The notes: a model not told the origin generated them from the letters alone. A DNA stretch of 60,528 nucleotides from Castellaniella defragrans_A (GCF_040394755.1 NZ_JBEBRQ010000012.1), one strand, 5' to 3'; positions 27,788 through 37,493 are shown, numbered from the stretch's first letter. Translations and numbers: made by a program.

Positions 27788-28799
27788 GTCCGGCTCCGCC
27801 AGCGAGGCCCTGATTCTGGAGGCCGCGCGGCGTCTGGCCGAGGGTCGTCTGGTTGCATTCCCGACCGAAACGGTCTATGGCCTGGGCGCCGATGCCGAGA
27901 ACCCCGCCGCGCTCGCCGCCCTGTATGCCGCCAAAGGCAGGCCGACGCACCATCCAGTCATCGTCCATCTGGCGCCCGAGACTGATCCGGGTTACTGGGC
28001 AGCTGCTGTGCCCGTCGAGGCGCGCCATCTCATGGAGGCCTTCTGGCCGGGGCCTTTGACCCTGATCCTCCCGCGCGCCGCGCATATCCCCGACGCCGTC
28101 AGCGGCGGGCAGCCCAGCATTGGCCTGCGCTGCCCCTCGCATCCCGTGGCCCAGGACCTGCTGCGCGCCTTCGCCCCCCTCAAGGCGCATGGCCACGGCG
28201 GGGTTGCCGCGCCCTCGGCGAATAAATTCGGGCAGGTGTCGCCCACGCGGGCCGAACATGTGCGCCAGGAGTTTCCAGAACTTGACGCTCAGGCCCTGAT
28301 GATTCTCGAGGGCGGGGCTTCCGAGGTCGGAATCGAGTCCACGATTCTCGATCTGTCGCGCCTGGATGCGGGCGCGGGCCCCGTGCTGCTGCGTCCCGGG
28401 CATATCGGCGCGCAACGGCTGGCCGAGGTCCTCGGCGTCATGCCCGCCAGTCCCGACCGGGCCGCGCCCCGCGTGTCGGGTTCACTCAAGGCGCACTATG
28501 CGCCGCGCACGCCGTTGCGCCTGTTGGATCGGGCCGGGTTGTCGTCGCTGGATGCGCGCGCTGCTGGGGGTTCCATTGCGGCGGTGGTTCTGGGGGCCGC
28601 GCCGGGCGCCGCGCCTGCGGGCGTCGAATGGGTGGTGGCGCCCGTGGACCCGGTGGCCTATGCGCGACGTCTGTATGCGTTGCTGCGCGAGCTGGATGCT
28701 GCGGGTCATGCGCTGATCGTCCTGGAACGCCCGCCGCGGGATCCGGCCTGGCAGGGCGTCAATGACCGCATCGGCCGGGCGGCGGCGGCGTTTGAATGA
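27780..28799 (+). CDS. tsaC: L-threonylcarbamoyladenylate synthase, Sua5 long form
   Basis: TsaC/Sua5 makes threonylcarbamoyl-AMP, the donor for t6A-37 in tRNAs reading ANN codons. The 339-residue product is the long Sua5 form: a YrdC domain (about residues 12-200, with FPTETVYGLGADA and the KGRP motif of the substrate pocket) plus a C-terminal Sua5 domain (about 230-339). The SANKFGQVSPT motif and ILDLS are also typical. It overlaps purK by 8 bases. tcdA, which acts later on t6A, is also in this window at 49098. Confidence 0.92.
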   Translation: MRESGSASEALILEAARRLAEGRLVAFPTETVYGLGADAENPAALAALYAAKGRPTHHPVIVHLAPETDPGYWAAAVPVEARHLMEAFWPGPLTLILPRAAHIPDAVSGGQPSIGLRCPSHPVAQDLLRAFAPLKAHGHGGVAAPSANKFGQVSPTRAEHVRQEFPELDAQALMILEGGASEVGIESTILDLSRLDAGAGPVLLRPGHIGAQRLAEVLGVMPASPDRAAPRVSGSLKAHYAPRTPLRLLDRAGLSSLDARAAGGSIAAVVLGAAPGAAPAGVEWVVAPVDPVAYARRLYALLRELDAAGHALIVLERPPRDPAWQGVNDRIGRAAAAFE

Positions 28800-28843
28800 G
28801 GGGCGCCGGCCTGCGCCGTGGATTCGGCCAGGGTTATATGGCG

Positions 28844-29554
28844 TCAGACTCCCAGGTACTTGCTCAGTACCGTCGGCTGTTTCGCCAGTAGGTCGCTGTC
28901 ATCCTCGGCGACGGTAACGCCTTTTTGCACGACGATGCAACGATCGGTGCAGCCCAGGACCTTGTGATAGTTCCGATCCACGATGAGCGTGGAGATTCCC
29001 GCGTCGCGGATGCTGTGGATGACTCGCCATATCTCGGCAACCACAAGCGGTGCGAGCCCCTCGGTGGCCTCGTCCAGGATCAGTAAATTGGGATTGGTCA
29101 TCAGGGCGCGACCGATCGCCAGCATTTGCTGCTCACCACCGGATAGCTGGTCGCCACGGTTTGTCAGCCGCTCGCCGAGGCGTGGAAACAGGTCAAGAAC
29201 GTGGTCATATGTCCATTGAATCTGTCCCGAGTATCCCGGACGCGCGGCGACCAGCAGGTTTTCGCGCACCGTGAGATTGGGAAAAATTCCACGCCCTTCG
29301 GGGACATAAGCCAGACCCATCCGGGATATCCTGTGAGGTTGCCTATGGGTGTCCGTGCGTCCGCGGATCGTGATCGTGCCACATGTTTGCCTGATGTGTC
29401 CCATCAGCGTGCGGATCAGTGTGGTCTTGCCCATTCCGTTGCGGCCCAGCAGCCCCACGGATTCCCCTGGCTGGATACGGAGACTCACGCCGCGCAGAAT
29501 GTGGCTTTCGCCATAATGGGTGTGTATGTCGTGAGCCTCGATTATTGGAAACAT
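28844..29554 (-). CDS. ABC transporter ATP-binding protein, LivF type (box cluster)
   Basis: A 236-residue ATPase of a branched-chain-amino-acid-type importer. Walker A is GRNGMGKTT, the signature LSGGEQQMLAIGRAL, Walker B LLILDEATEGLAP. The switch region reads LIVDRN where many LivF proteins have VEQN. As last gene of the benzoate arm it pairs with the LivG-type ATPase just upstream (13-base overlap). Predicted to power uptake of benzoate or a related aromatic acid; substrate is inferred from context only. It is convergent with tsaC, 44 bases apart. Confidence 0.9.
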   Translation of the reverse strand: MFPIIEAHDIHTHYGESHILRGVSLRIQPGESVGLLGRNGMGKTTLIRTLMGHIRQTCGTITIRGRTDTHRQPHRISRMGLAYVPEGRGIFPNLTVRENLLVAARPGYSGQIQWTYDHVLDLFPRLGERLTNRGDQLSGGEQQMLAIGRALMTNPNLLILDEATEGLAPLVVAEIWRVIHSIRDAGISTLIVDRNYHKVLGCTDRCIVVQKGVTVAEDDSDLLAKQPTVLSKYLGV

Positions 29555-30300
29555 GCAGAGTCTCCCAGATAGGCGATCTGGACGTCGCGATTACGTCGTA
29601 TGGCGGCTGGATCTCCATGGGCGATGATGGTGCCGTTCACCATGACGGTAATCACATCGGATATCCTGAATACCGCATCCATGTCGTGTTCTATCAATAA
29701 GATTGCGTGGTCCGGTTTCAATGATGTCAGTAGTGCCAGTATGCGTTCGGTTTCTTCTGGGCCCATGCCTGCCAGTGGCTCGTCCAGCAGCAGGACCTTG
29801 GGTTTGGTGGCGAGACTCATGGCAATCTCCAGCTGGCGTTTTCCGCCATGCGATAGCGAAGCTGCGATACTGTCCCGCATGTTTTCGAGACCAGTCTGCG
29901 CCAGGGCCCGATCAGCGATTTCATTGGTCCTGGCGCAGCGGTGCGCGGGGGTCCAGCTCCAGAATTTCTGGTCATTGGCCTGTGCCATGATGCGGCAATT
30001 CTCGTGCACCGAAAGGCTGGGGAAAATGGTGATTCTCTGGTAGCTGCGGCCCATGCCCGCACGAGCTCTGCGCGGCTGGGGCCAGCGCGTAACATCCTGC
30101 CTGTTCAAGTGAATCTCACCTTTGTTGGGCGCAAGCTCGCCGGCCAGTATGCTGATGAGCGTGGATTTGCCGGCGCCGTTAGTGCCAATGACGGCATGGA
30201 TGGCTCCCAGTGGCAGATCGAGGGATACGTCGTTGACCGCGATGAGGCTGCCGAACTGGCGGGTAATGTGCTTCGCGGATAGGATGACTTCATGATTCAT
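29542..30300 (-). CDS. ABC transporter ATP-binding protein, LivG type (box cluster)
   Basis: A 252-residue ATPase with Walker A GTNGAGKST, signature LSHGGKRQLEIAMSLA, Walker B VLLLDEPLAGMGPEE and the switch LLIEHDM. These match LivG. The start MNHEVILSAKHITRQFG at 30300 fits the family; the same frame continues upstream into livM without relation to the family. It lies 20 bases after the LivM-type permease and overlaps the LivF-type gene. Together they complete the five-part importer of the cluster. Confidence 0.9.
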   Translation of the reverse strand: MNHEVILSAKHITRQFGSLIAVNDVSLDLPLGAIHAVIGTNGAGKSTLISILAGELAPNKGEIHLNRQDVTRWPQPRRARAGMGRSYQRITIFPSLSVHENCRIMAQANDQKFWSWTPAHRCARTNEIADRALAQTGLENMRDSIAASLSHGGKRQLEIAMSLATKPKVLLLDEPLAGMGPEETERILALLTSLKPDHAILLIEHDMDAVFRISDVITVMVNGTIIAHGDPAAIRRNRDVQIAYLGDSACFQ

Positions 30301-30320
30301 GCTTGCAATCCCTGGGGTTG

Positions 30321-31313
30321 TCACCTGTTGGGGGAGGGGCGTTTCCACTGCGCATTGAATTTCAAAATACTGGCGATGCCGGCCAGCCCATTGGGCAGTA
30401 ATGCAACCAGGACGATGATGCTGAAGCCAAAAGTCAGCTGCCAATGGGATGCCAGGACGCCGAATACCCTCTCTGATTGGAAGATTTCCTGCAGCAGAAT
30501 CAGGGCAAACGCTCCCGCTATTGCCCCCCAGGCGCGGCTCATACCGCCCAGAATGACCATCAGGAGAACCAATCCGGACTGTTCCCAGGCCAGCAACTCG
30601 GGATTGACGAAACCGTCCTTGACCGCGTACAGCATCCCGGCGAGGCCAGCCAGCGCGGCAGCCAGCAGGTACGCGGCGAACTTGTAGGTCAAGGTCGAGT
30701 ATCCGGCCGCGCACATGCGTTGTTCATTGAGCCGGATACCGGTCAGCGCAGCCCCGAACCGTGATCGCATGAGCGCGGTCAGAAATAGCCAGGTCAGTGC
30801 GAGCATTGACAGCACGAAAAAATAAAATCTGTTGGGCGTGTCGATGTTCAGGAGTGTGAGTCCGTTGATTCTCCACTCCGGGCGAAAGTAAAGGTAGATT
30901 CCGTCGCTGCCTCCGCCGAGCGGTGTGTCGTGACAGACGTAATAGGCCATCTGCGCGAATGCCAGTGTGATCATGATGAAGTAGATGCCGCGTGTGCGCA
31001 GGGCCGGCACGCCGGTGACTGCCGCGTATGACATCGAGAAAAGCAGCACGAGCGGTATCAGAATGAAGAAATTGCCGGCACCCGATTCGGGAGAGAGCAG
31101 TGCGGTGGCATACGCGCCGATTCCAAAGAATGCGGCATGTCCGAGGCTGATCAAGCCGACGCCGCCAACCAGCAATTGCAGGCTCAGCGCAAAGATTGCA
31201 TATATCATGATTTTGATCATGAGCCCGGTATAGTAGCCATCCAGCATCCATGGCAGGATGGCGGCGGCGCAAAATAACGCGAGCCCCAAAGCAGAGCTTT
31301 TCATTGAGTGCAT
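30321..31313 (-). CDS. ABC transporter permease, LivM type (box cluster)
   Basis: A 330-residue inner-membrane permease with about eight to nine hydrophobic segments. The LivM family phrases ALSLQLLVGGVGLISLGHAAFFGIGAYATA (residues about 42-71, split in the protein by the GHAAF motif) and GGMSRAWGAIAGAF (the EAA-like coupling loop) are present. It sits 2 bases after the LivH-type permease. It should form a heterodimeric channel with that permease. Confidence 0.9.
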   Translation of the reverse strand: MHSMKSSALGLALFCAAAILPWMLDGYYTGLMIKIMIYAIFALSLQLLVGGVGLISLGHAAFFGIGAYATALLSPESGAGNFFILIPLVLLFSMSYAAVTGVPALRTRGIYFIMITLAFAQMAYYVCHDTPLGGGSDGIYLYFRPEWRINGLTLLNIDTPNRFYFFVLSMLALTWLFLTALMRSRFGAALTGIRLNEQRMCAAGYSTLTYKFAAYLLAAALAGLAGMLYAVKDGFVNPELLAWEQSGLVLLMVILGGMSRAWGAIAGAFALILLQEIFQSERVFGVLASHWQLTFGFSIIVLVALLPNGLAGIASILKFNAQWKRPSPNR

Positions 31314-31315
31314 GC

Positions 31316-32206
31316 CTAACCTTGCTTGAAGATACCCTCGGGTTTGAATAGAAGAATCAATGCCATCACTATGTAGATCAACATGCCGGCGGCCTCGGGG
31401 AAGAACACCTGTCCGAACGTTTCCACGAATCCGACCAGCATGGCAGCCAGGAATGCGCCGCGGATCGAACCGATGCCGCCGATCACGACGATGACGAAAC
31501 TGATGATCAGGACCCCGTGCCCCATGCCGGGGTAGATCGATGTCACCGGTGCGGCAATGGCGCCGGCCAGCGCGGCCAGTGCGACTCCCAGGGCGAATAC
31601 GATGCGGAAAAGGCGATCAATGTTGATCCCCAACGAATTGATCATTTCGCGATTGCTCGCGCCTGCCCTGATCGTCATGCCCAGGCGCGTATGGCGCAGT
31701 ATCCAGTAGAGGAGACCCGCGACGATCAGGCAGATGGTCGAGATGAACAGGCGATAGACTGGATACGTCATGAGTCCGCCCAGGGGAATCGTTCCGTCCA
31801 GCCAGCCTGGCGGGCTGATGCCGTGCACATCGTTGCCAATCAGAATGCTGCGTAATTCCTCGAAGACCAGTATCAGGCCGTATGTCATCAGGACCTGCTG
31901 TAAGTGATCGCGCTGGTACAGGTAGCTGAAGAATGCCCATTCCAGGAAGTAGCCGAGCAGTGCTGCCAGGGCCACGCAGAGCATGACGGCGGTCAGGAAG
32001 CCTGCCCCCAGGTATAGGCTGACCAGAGGCTGCAGTGCAAAGGCGATGTAGGCTCCGATCATATAGAAGCTGCCATGTGCCAGATTGATGATGCCCATGA
32101 TGCCGAAGATCAAGGTCAGCCCGCTGGCGACCAGGAATAGCAGGAGGCCGTATTGCACAGCGTTCAGGCACTGGATCAGGAATGTGATCGGATCCATACG
32201 ATGCAT
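31316..32206 (-). CDS. ABC transporter permease, LivH type (box cluster)
   Basis: A 296-residue inner-membrane permease with the LivH phrases GLTLIFGIMGIINLAHGSFYM near residue 28-48 and GGIGSIRGAFLAAMLVG near residue 243. About eight hydrophobic segments are visible. The start is ambiguous: ATG at 32206 has GAGG only 3 bases upstream, while the in-frame ATG at 32197 (MDPITFLIQ) is about 12 bases from the same element. It follows the substrate-binding protein gene after 6 bases. Confidence 0.9.
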   Translation of the reverse strand: MHRMDPITFLIQCLNAVQYGLLLFLVASGLTLIFGIMGIINLAHGSFYMIGAYIAFALQPLVSLYLGAGFLTAVMLCVALAALLGYFLEWAFFSYLYQRDHLQQVLMTYGLILVFEELRSILIGNDVHGISPPGWLDGTIPLGGLMTYPVYRLFISTICLIVAGLLYWILRHTRLGMTIRAGASNREMINSLGINIDRLFRIVFALGVALAALAGAIAAPVTSIYPGMGHGVLIISFVIVVIGGIGSIRGAFLAAMLVGFVETFGQVFFPEAAGMLIYIVMALILLFKPEGIFKQG

Positions 32207-32212
32207 TCACCT

Positions 32213-33373
32213 CTAGAGCAGATTGCAGCCGCGTGCGGGATCGGCCAGTTTTTCGGTGGCTTTGCCGATGACCTGGTTCTTGTCACCCTGGACCTCACGC
32301 AGGTAGATATCCTGGATGGGGTTGCCGGCTTTCGACAGGGTGAAGCTCCCCCGGGGGCTGTCGATGGTCGCGCTGCTCATGGCCTGGCGGAGGGCATCTT
32401 TTTGCTGGGGGTTCCCGTTGCTGGCCTTCAGGCCGATCGCCAGCAACTGGGCTGCGTCGTAGCCCTGGACCGCATAGACATCCGGCGCCATGTCGGGATA
32501 GGCCTTGGTGTAGGCTGCCCGAAATTGCAGGTCCTTCGGGTTGTCCAGGCCATCCGCGTAATGCAAGGTCGTGAGCAGTCCCTGCGCGCTATCGCCTTGA
32601 GCTTTGAGGGTGCCGTCAGTCAGAAAGCCGCTGCCCAGCAGGGGGATGGAGTCGTGCAGTCCGGCCGCCGCGTAATCCTTGACGAATTTCACGGCGCCGC
32701 CTCCCGCGAAAAATGTGAAGACCGCATCGGGCTTGAGGGCAGCGATCTCGGTCAGCAGGGGTTGGAATTCCACGTTGGGGAATGGCAGTGTCAACTGCTT
32801 GATCACCTTGCCCTGGTTTTCCTCGAAACCCTCCTTGAAACCGTCGGTGGCCTCGATGCCTGCGGCATACTTCCAGGTAATCGTCACGGCATTCTTGTAG
32901 CCATGCTGCGCGGCGACGACTCCCATGGCGTAGCCGGGTTGCCAGTTCGTGAATGAGGTTCTGAAGACAGCCTTGCTGCACAGCGGGCCAGTGATCGCGC
33001 CGGCGCCCGCATTTGGGATGATCAGCGTCGTATCGGATTCATTCGCTGCCTTGGCGAGGGCCATGGCGACGCCTGAATGCACAGTGCCTATCAGGATGTC
33101 TACTTGATCGCGTTTGATCAGGCGGTTGGCATTCTCGGTGGCCTTGGATGGGTTTGATTCGTCGTCCACTGTGAAGTACTCGATATCCTGGCCCTCCAAT
33201 TTGCCGCCTTGTTCGTTTACATATAGTTTGAAACCGTTTTCAATGGCTTTTCCCAGGGCGGCATAGGTTCCGCTATAGGGCAGTAAGAATCCTATCTTGA
33301 CGGTGGCGCTTGCGTTGCTCGTCCAGGCGCCCAGCATGGCGGTCAGCGTCGTGCCGATGATCAGCTTTTTCAT
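32213..33373 (-). CDS. ABC transporter periplasmic substrate-binding protein (box cluster)
   Basis: A 386-residue type I periplasmic binding protein of the LivK family. The N terminus MKKLIIGTTLTAMLGAWT is a signal peptide with probable cleavage after NASA (about residue 22). The mature part begins VKIGFLLPYSGTYAALGKA, as in LivJ/K-like aromatic acid receptors. The stop of the upstream hydrolase overlaps its start as ATGA. The ligand is inferred to be benzoate or a related aromatic acid because every neighbour belongs to benzoate catabolism. Confidence 0.9.
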   Translation of the reverse strand: MKKLIIGTTLTAMLGAWTSNASATVKIGFLLPYSGTYAALGKAIENGFKLYVNEQGGKLEGQDIEYFTVDDESNPSKATENANRLIKRDQVDILIGTVHSGVAMALAKAANESDTTLIIPNAGAGAITGPLCSKAVFRTSFTNWQPGYAMGVVAAQHGYKNAVTITWKYAAGIEATDGFKEGFEENQGKVIKQLTLPFPNVEFQPLLTEIAALKPDAVFTFFAGGGAVKFVKDYAAAGLHDSIPLLGSGFLTDGTLKAQGDSAQGLLTTLHYADGLDNPKDLQFRAAYTKAYPDMAPDVYAVQGYDAAQLLAIGLKASNGNPQQKDALRQAMSSATIDSPRGSFTLSKAGNPIQDIYLREVQGDKNQVIGKATEKLADPARGCNLL

Positions 33374-34233
33374 ATGTCTGCTCCGTGTAGTGTTTTTTGA
33401 GGCTTTGGCTGAGAAATCGAAAAGTCCTCGGTGAACTCCAGGATTGCCGCAATGACGGCTTGCGGCTGGTCTTTGTGCGCGTGATGCCCGCAGCGATCCA
33501 GAATGCATAGCCTGGTTTGCGCGGCTTTTTGCTGGATTCCGTATATCTGTTCCAGCGTGCCATATTCATCCTCTGTTCCTTGTATCGCCAGGACCGGACA
33601 GGTAATCTCCGGGAGGTATGGTTCTATGTTCCAGTGTCGGAACTCGGGATTCAGCCACATGTCGTTCCAGCCCCAGAATGCCGAGTCCGGGTTCTGGTGA
33701 TAGCGCGCCAGCTTATGCGGCAGGTCGGTGGTCTGATAGGCGGTTCGCGCCTGCTCGATATTGGCAATCGTGATGTCCTCCACAAAGATGTGAGGGGCGG
33801 CTACGATGATGGCCTTGATTCGATCAGGATGCATGGCGGCATACAGCAGCGCGATTGAGCCGCCATCGCTATGGCCATACAGGATCGGCCGCTCGTTTTC
33901 GAACCCCAGGCTGGCCAATAGCGTGGGCAGGGCCTCATGCGCCTGGCTGTGCATGAATTCGACCGGCCATTTTTCTCCATCCGCCCTCTGAGTGCTGGCA
34001 CCGTATCCATAGCGGGAGAAAACCAGCCCCCTGCATTGCATGGCCTCGCATAGCCGCCTGGGCCAGTCTTTCCACATGCCGACCGATCCAAGCCCCTCGT
34101 GAAGAAACACCAGCAGGTCGGACCCTGCGTCCGGCCCGGGGATATATTGATATTCGATACTGAGCTCCCGTCCTCCCATATGCACGGTCTGGTATTGGCG
34201 GCATGGAGTTGGAGGCGTCCGGTGGTCATTCAT
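33370..34233 (-). CDS. Alpha/beta hydrolase of the benzoate cluster
   Basis: A 287-residue alpha/beta-hydrolase. It shows FLHEGLGSVGMWKDWP (oxyanion loop region), the nucleophile elbow GHSDGGS, and a late GHHAHKDQP with the catalytic histidine; an aspartate or glutamate near QGTEDEYG could complete the triad. Similar hydrolases occur in other box clusters, where lactone hydrolysis has been suggested. A thioesterase that frees CoA from dead-end products is another reading. It overlaps its neighbours on both sides by ATGA (34230-34233 and 33370-33373), so stoichiometric expression with the ligase and the binding protein is likely. Confidence 0.8.
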   Translation of the reverse strand: MNDHRTPPTPCRQYQTVHMGGRELSIEYQYIPGPDAGSDLLVFLHEGLGSVGMWKDWPRRLCEAMQCRGLVFSRYGYGASTQRADGEKWPVEFMHSQAHEALPTLLASLGFENERPILYGHSDGGSIALLYAAMHPDRIKAIIVAAPHIFVEDITIANIEQARTAYQTTDLPHKLARYHQNPDSAFWGWNDMWLNPEFRHWNIEPYLPEITCPVLAIQGTEDEYGTLEQIYGIQQKAAQTRLCILDRCGHHAHKDQPQAVIAAILEFTEDFSISQPKPQKTLHGADI

Positions 34234-35786
34234 GCGGCCTCGCAGTATTGTCGTAGTCGGAACCGCTGTATCTTGCCCGTGGCCGTTTTGGGTAATTCGT
34301 CCACGAAGTGGATGGTTCTCGGATATTTGAACGGTGCAAGCCGGCTCTTGACGAAGGTTTTCAGCTCGGAGGCCATTTGCTCGTCGGGAATGGTCCCAGG
34401 CTGCGGCACGACATAAGCAATGGTCTTGATCAATCCCTCCTCGTCTGGCGCGCCGATGACGGCGGCTTCGAGGACGGATGGATGTTGGGTCAGGATGCTC
34501 TCCACTTCCACCGGAGAGACATATTGGCCGCTGACCTTGATCATGTCGTCGCTGCGTCCCGCGTAGATGTAGTAGCCATCCGCATCTCGGGTGTATTTGT
34601 CGCCGCTCTTGAGCCATTGGCCCTGGAAGACATCCGTGGTCTTGTGCCGGTTGTTCCAGTACATCAGCGCAGCGCTTGGCCCCTTGATGTAGAGGTCGCC
34701 GATGACGTTCTGCGGCACAGGTTTGCCGGCATCGTCGCGCAACTCGACCTCGTACCCGGGCACCGGCTTGCCGGTGGTTCCGTAGCGTAGATCATCCACC
34801 TGATTCGAGAGAAAGATGTGCAACATTTCCGTCGATCCGATTCCGTCGAGTATCGGGCAGCCGAAATGCCGGGTGAAGCGATCGCCCAGGTCTTTGGGTA
34901 GCGCCTCGCCTGCTGACGCGCATATGCGCAGGGCCACATCATCCCTGGATGGCAGATGCCTGGAGGCGAGCATGCTGGCGTACAGGGTCGGGATTCCGCA
35001 GTAGATGGTCGGTTGGTATTTTTTGAGGCGTTCAAAGACAGAATCGGGGGTCGGCCTGTCGCGCATCAGAATGGTCGTCGCTCCGACGGATAGCGGGAAT
35101 GTCAGGCCATTGCCGAGACCGTAGGCAAAAAACAGTTTGGCGGCCGAGAAAACGGTATCGTCCTCGCGAACTCCGAGAATGGGTTTGCCGTAGAGTTCCG
35201 CCGTATGCCAGAGATTTCCGTGAGTATGCACGACCCCTTTGGGTCTTCCGGTCGAACCCGATGAGTAAAGCCAGAAGGCGATCTCGTCAGCCTTGGTGTC
35301 GATGGCTGGCGATTCTGGCGCCTGCTCGATCTGTTTTTCGAAATCCAGGAGCTCGCCGTCCAGGGCGTGATCTGGTTCTGAGATCAGGATCCACTTGATT
35401 TCATGCTTGGCCATGGCCATGGCTTCCCGCAGGACGCCGAGCAGCGGGGCGGAAATGACGGCAAGCTGGCAACGGCTGTCTTCGATGATGTAGGCGTAGT
35501 CTTCGGCCGTCAGCAATGTGTTGACGGCGACCGGCACTGCTCCGGCAGACAGTGCGCCCAGAAAGGTGACCGGCCAATCGACGGTGTCATGCATGAACAG
35601 CAGAACACGTTCTTCGCGATGTATGCCGAGAGTATTCAGCACACTTGAAAATTGCCTGATGCGTTGAGCCAGTTGGCCATAGCTCAATTGCCGCACGCCG
35701 TCATCGTATGCTGTTTTGTCTGTGCGACAGGCATTGATCGCAATGACATGCGCTGCGAAATTCAATGATTCAGGGCAGGCTTTCAT
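34230..35786 (-). CDS. bclA: Benzoate-CoA ligase
   Basis: An AMP-forming acyl-CoA synthetase predicted to convert benzoate, ATP and CoA to benzoyl-CoA, the entry step of the box pathway. The 518-residue product has the P-loop-like YSSGSTGRPKGVVHTHGN, the DGIGSTEMLHIFLSN motif typical of benzoate-CoA ligases, the hinge YAGRSDDMIKVSGQYVSP, and the catalytic lysine in LPKTATGKIQRFRLR. GGAGA lies 7 bases before the ATG at 35786. Assignment to benzoate rather than 4-hydroxybenzoate comes from the family motif and the box neighbours. Confidence 0.92.
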   Translation of the reverse strand: MKACPESLNFAAHVIAINACRTDKTAYDDGVRQLSYGQLAQRIRQFSSVLNTLGIHREERVLLFMHDTVDWPVTFLGALSAGAVPVAVNTLLTAEDYAYIIEDSRCQLAVISAPLLGVLREAMAMAKHEIKWILISEPDHALDGELLDFEKQIEQAPESPAIDTKADEIAFWLYSSGSTGRPKGVVHTHGNLWHTAELYGKPILGVREDDTVFSAAKLFFAYGLGNGLTFPLSVGATTILMRDRPTPDSVFERLKKYQPTIYCGIPTLYASMLASRHLPSRDDVALRICASAGEALPKDLGDRFTRHFGCPILDGIGSTEMLHIFLSNQVDDLRYGTTGKPVPGYEVELRDDAGKPVPQNVIGDLYIKGPSAALMYWNNRHKTTDVFQGQWLKSGDKYTRDADGYYIYAGRSDDMIKVSGQYVSPVEVESILTQHPSVLEAAVIGAPDEEGLIKTIAYVVPQPGTIPDEQMASELKTFVKSRLAPFKYPRTIHFVDELPKTATGKIQRFRLRQYCEAA

Positions 35787-35847
35787 TTGATTGTCTCCGG
35801 GGATTTTGATGTGTTTTATTCTGCGCATGAGCGGTAAAGCGTCCGGC

Positions 35848-37392
35848 TCAGGGGGGCGCCAAAGTCGCGAGATGGGCCTGGAAGCCCTGGATCGCCGCGC
35901 ATCGGTGAAAGAACATGAGTGCGCGCAGACCGCCCAGCTCGGCGCCGCCCCCGGCACGACCAGGTCCGCCATGATTGGATTGCGGCATCACGTTTCCGTG
36001 GCCAGTGTGTGTCTTGAGCACCTCGGGGCTGATGACATGTACACGGCCATGGCTTTCGGCCAATTGCAGAGAGGCTTGCATCAGGATGGCGGGGTCTGTG
36101 CCGTACAGGGACGCCACCAGGGATCCCATTCCCTGGCGCGCGAGGGCATGGGCATGCGGCAGGTCCCGGTAGGGCATCAGTGATGCGACAGGACCAAAAA
36201 TCTCGGTTTCGTGGATGTCGGGATGCTCGTCGGGATTGGGAATCCCGAATATCATGGGGGCCACACAGGCGCTATCCGATGGCGCCTGGATCGTGATCCG
36301 ATGAGCTCCGTCGAAGATCACCTCGCTGGATTGCATCAGTTTGCGGATGCCTGCCTGCACCCCGTTTTTTTGCGCGCGACTGGCGAGGCTTCCCATCTGG
36401 ACATCCGGGTTGCGGGGGTCCCCGACGCTGATTCCGGAGAATTCTGCTTCCAGTCTTTCGGCGATTTCGCCGTAGCTGGATGCCGGCACGAGAATACGGC
36501 GTATCGCTGTGCATTTCTGTCCGGATTTGACAGTCAGCTCACGTTTGACCTCGGAAAGCAGCGCTTCGATGATCTGGTCGTCGGCATCGGGACAAAGGAT
36601 GGCGCTGTTGACGCTATCGGTTTCCGCGTTCAGGCGTACCCCGTCGTGATGGAATCGTGGATGCCGGCGGATCGAGGCGGCAGTCTGCGCCGATCCAGTG
36701 AATGACACCAGATCGAGCGGATCGAGGGCGTCCAGCAATTCCGCTGGGCGGCCGCATACGATATTCAATGCGCCAGGGGGCAGGATGTTGGCCTCGATCA
36801 CGTCCCTGACCATTTGGTGGGTCAGCCAGGCGGTGGCCGTTGCGGGCTTGACGATGACGGGGACTCCGGACAGCAGGGCTGGCGCAGCCTTTTCCCACAG
36901 GCCCCAGGCCGGGAAGTTGAACGCATTGATCAGGAGCGCGAGCCCTTGTGCCGGGACGAGAACATGCTGGCTGCTGAAGCTGCCGTCCCGACTGAGCGTG
37001 GCCGGGGCCCCGTCGACCAGATGATGGGAATTGGGCAAGGCGCCACCAATCTTTGCGTAGTAGGCAATGGTATGGATGGCCCCATCCACATCGATTGCAC
37101 TGTCACTCCTGACAGTGCCGGAGTTGAGCATCGAGATTTCGAGATATTTTTCGCGGTGGGCTCGCAGGGTATCGACGATGTTCGTTAGCAGCTCCGCGCG
37201 CTGGCGATAGCTGATGGAGCGCAGCGCTCGTCCGCCGTGATCCCGTGCCCAGGAATAGGATGCGCGCATGTCGGCGGATTGCGCACCCGCTTGTGCGAGT
37301 TGGGCGCCGGTGACGGGGTCCAGCAGAATCGTGGGGGTACCGGTCACCGGCTGCCATGTTCCGCCAAGGTAGTTGGTTAGTTCAATCATCAT
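35848..37392 (-). CDS. boxD: 3,4-dehydroadipyl-CoA semialdehyde dehydrogenase
   Basis: BoxD oxidises the ring-cleavage product of the box pathway, 3,4-dehydroadipyl-CoA semialdehyde, with NADP. The 514-residue product is an aldehyde dehydrogenase with the substrate-side INAFNFPAWGLWEKAAPAL (residues about 156-174), the glutamate of LNAETDSVN, and the catalytic cysteine in VKSGQKCTAIRR. The NFPAW form is shared with PaaZ-type enzymes acting on CoA-bound semialdehydes. Two ATG codons in tandem (37392 and 37389) can serve as start; AGGA fits the second slightly better. It is 101 bases after the DUF4863 gene and 61 bases before the ligase. Confidence 0.9.
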   Translation of the reverse strand: MMIELTNYLGGTWQPVTGTPTILLDPVTGAQLAQAGAQSADMRASYSWARDHGGRALRSISYRQRAELLTNIVDTLRAHREKYLEISMLNSGTVRSDSAIDVDGAIHTIAYYAKIGGALPNSHHLVDGAPATLSRDGSFSSQHVLVPAQGLALLINAFNFPAWGLWEKAAPALLSGVPVIVKPATATAWLTHQMVRDVIEANILPPGALNIVCGRPAELLDALDPLDLVSFTGSAQTAASIRRHPRFHHDGVRLNAETDSVNSAILCPDADDQIIEALLSEVKRELTVKSGQKCTAIRRILVPASSYGEIAERLEAEFSGISVGDPRNPDVQMGSLASRAQKNGVQAGIRKLMQSSEVIFDGAHRITIQAPSDSACVAPMIFGIPNPDEHPDIHETEIFGPVASLMPYRDLPHAHALARQGMGSLVASLYGTDPAILMQASLQLAESHGRVHVISPEVLKTHTGHGNVMPQSNHGGPGRAGGGAELGGLRALMFFHRCAAIQGFQAHLATLAPP

Positions 37393-37493
37393 GTCCTGGT
37401 CGCGTTGTGCGCTATTCGTTTGTGCACGTTCTCTGGTGATGGGGAGCCTGGAAGCCGGTGATGGGGAGGCCCGTCCGGATTCCTTGCAGACAA

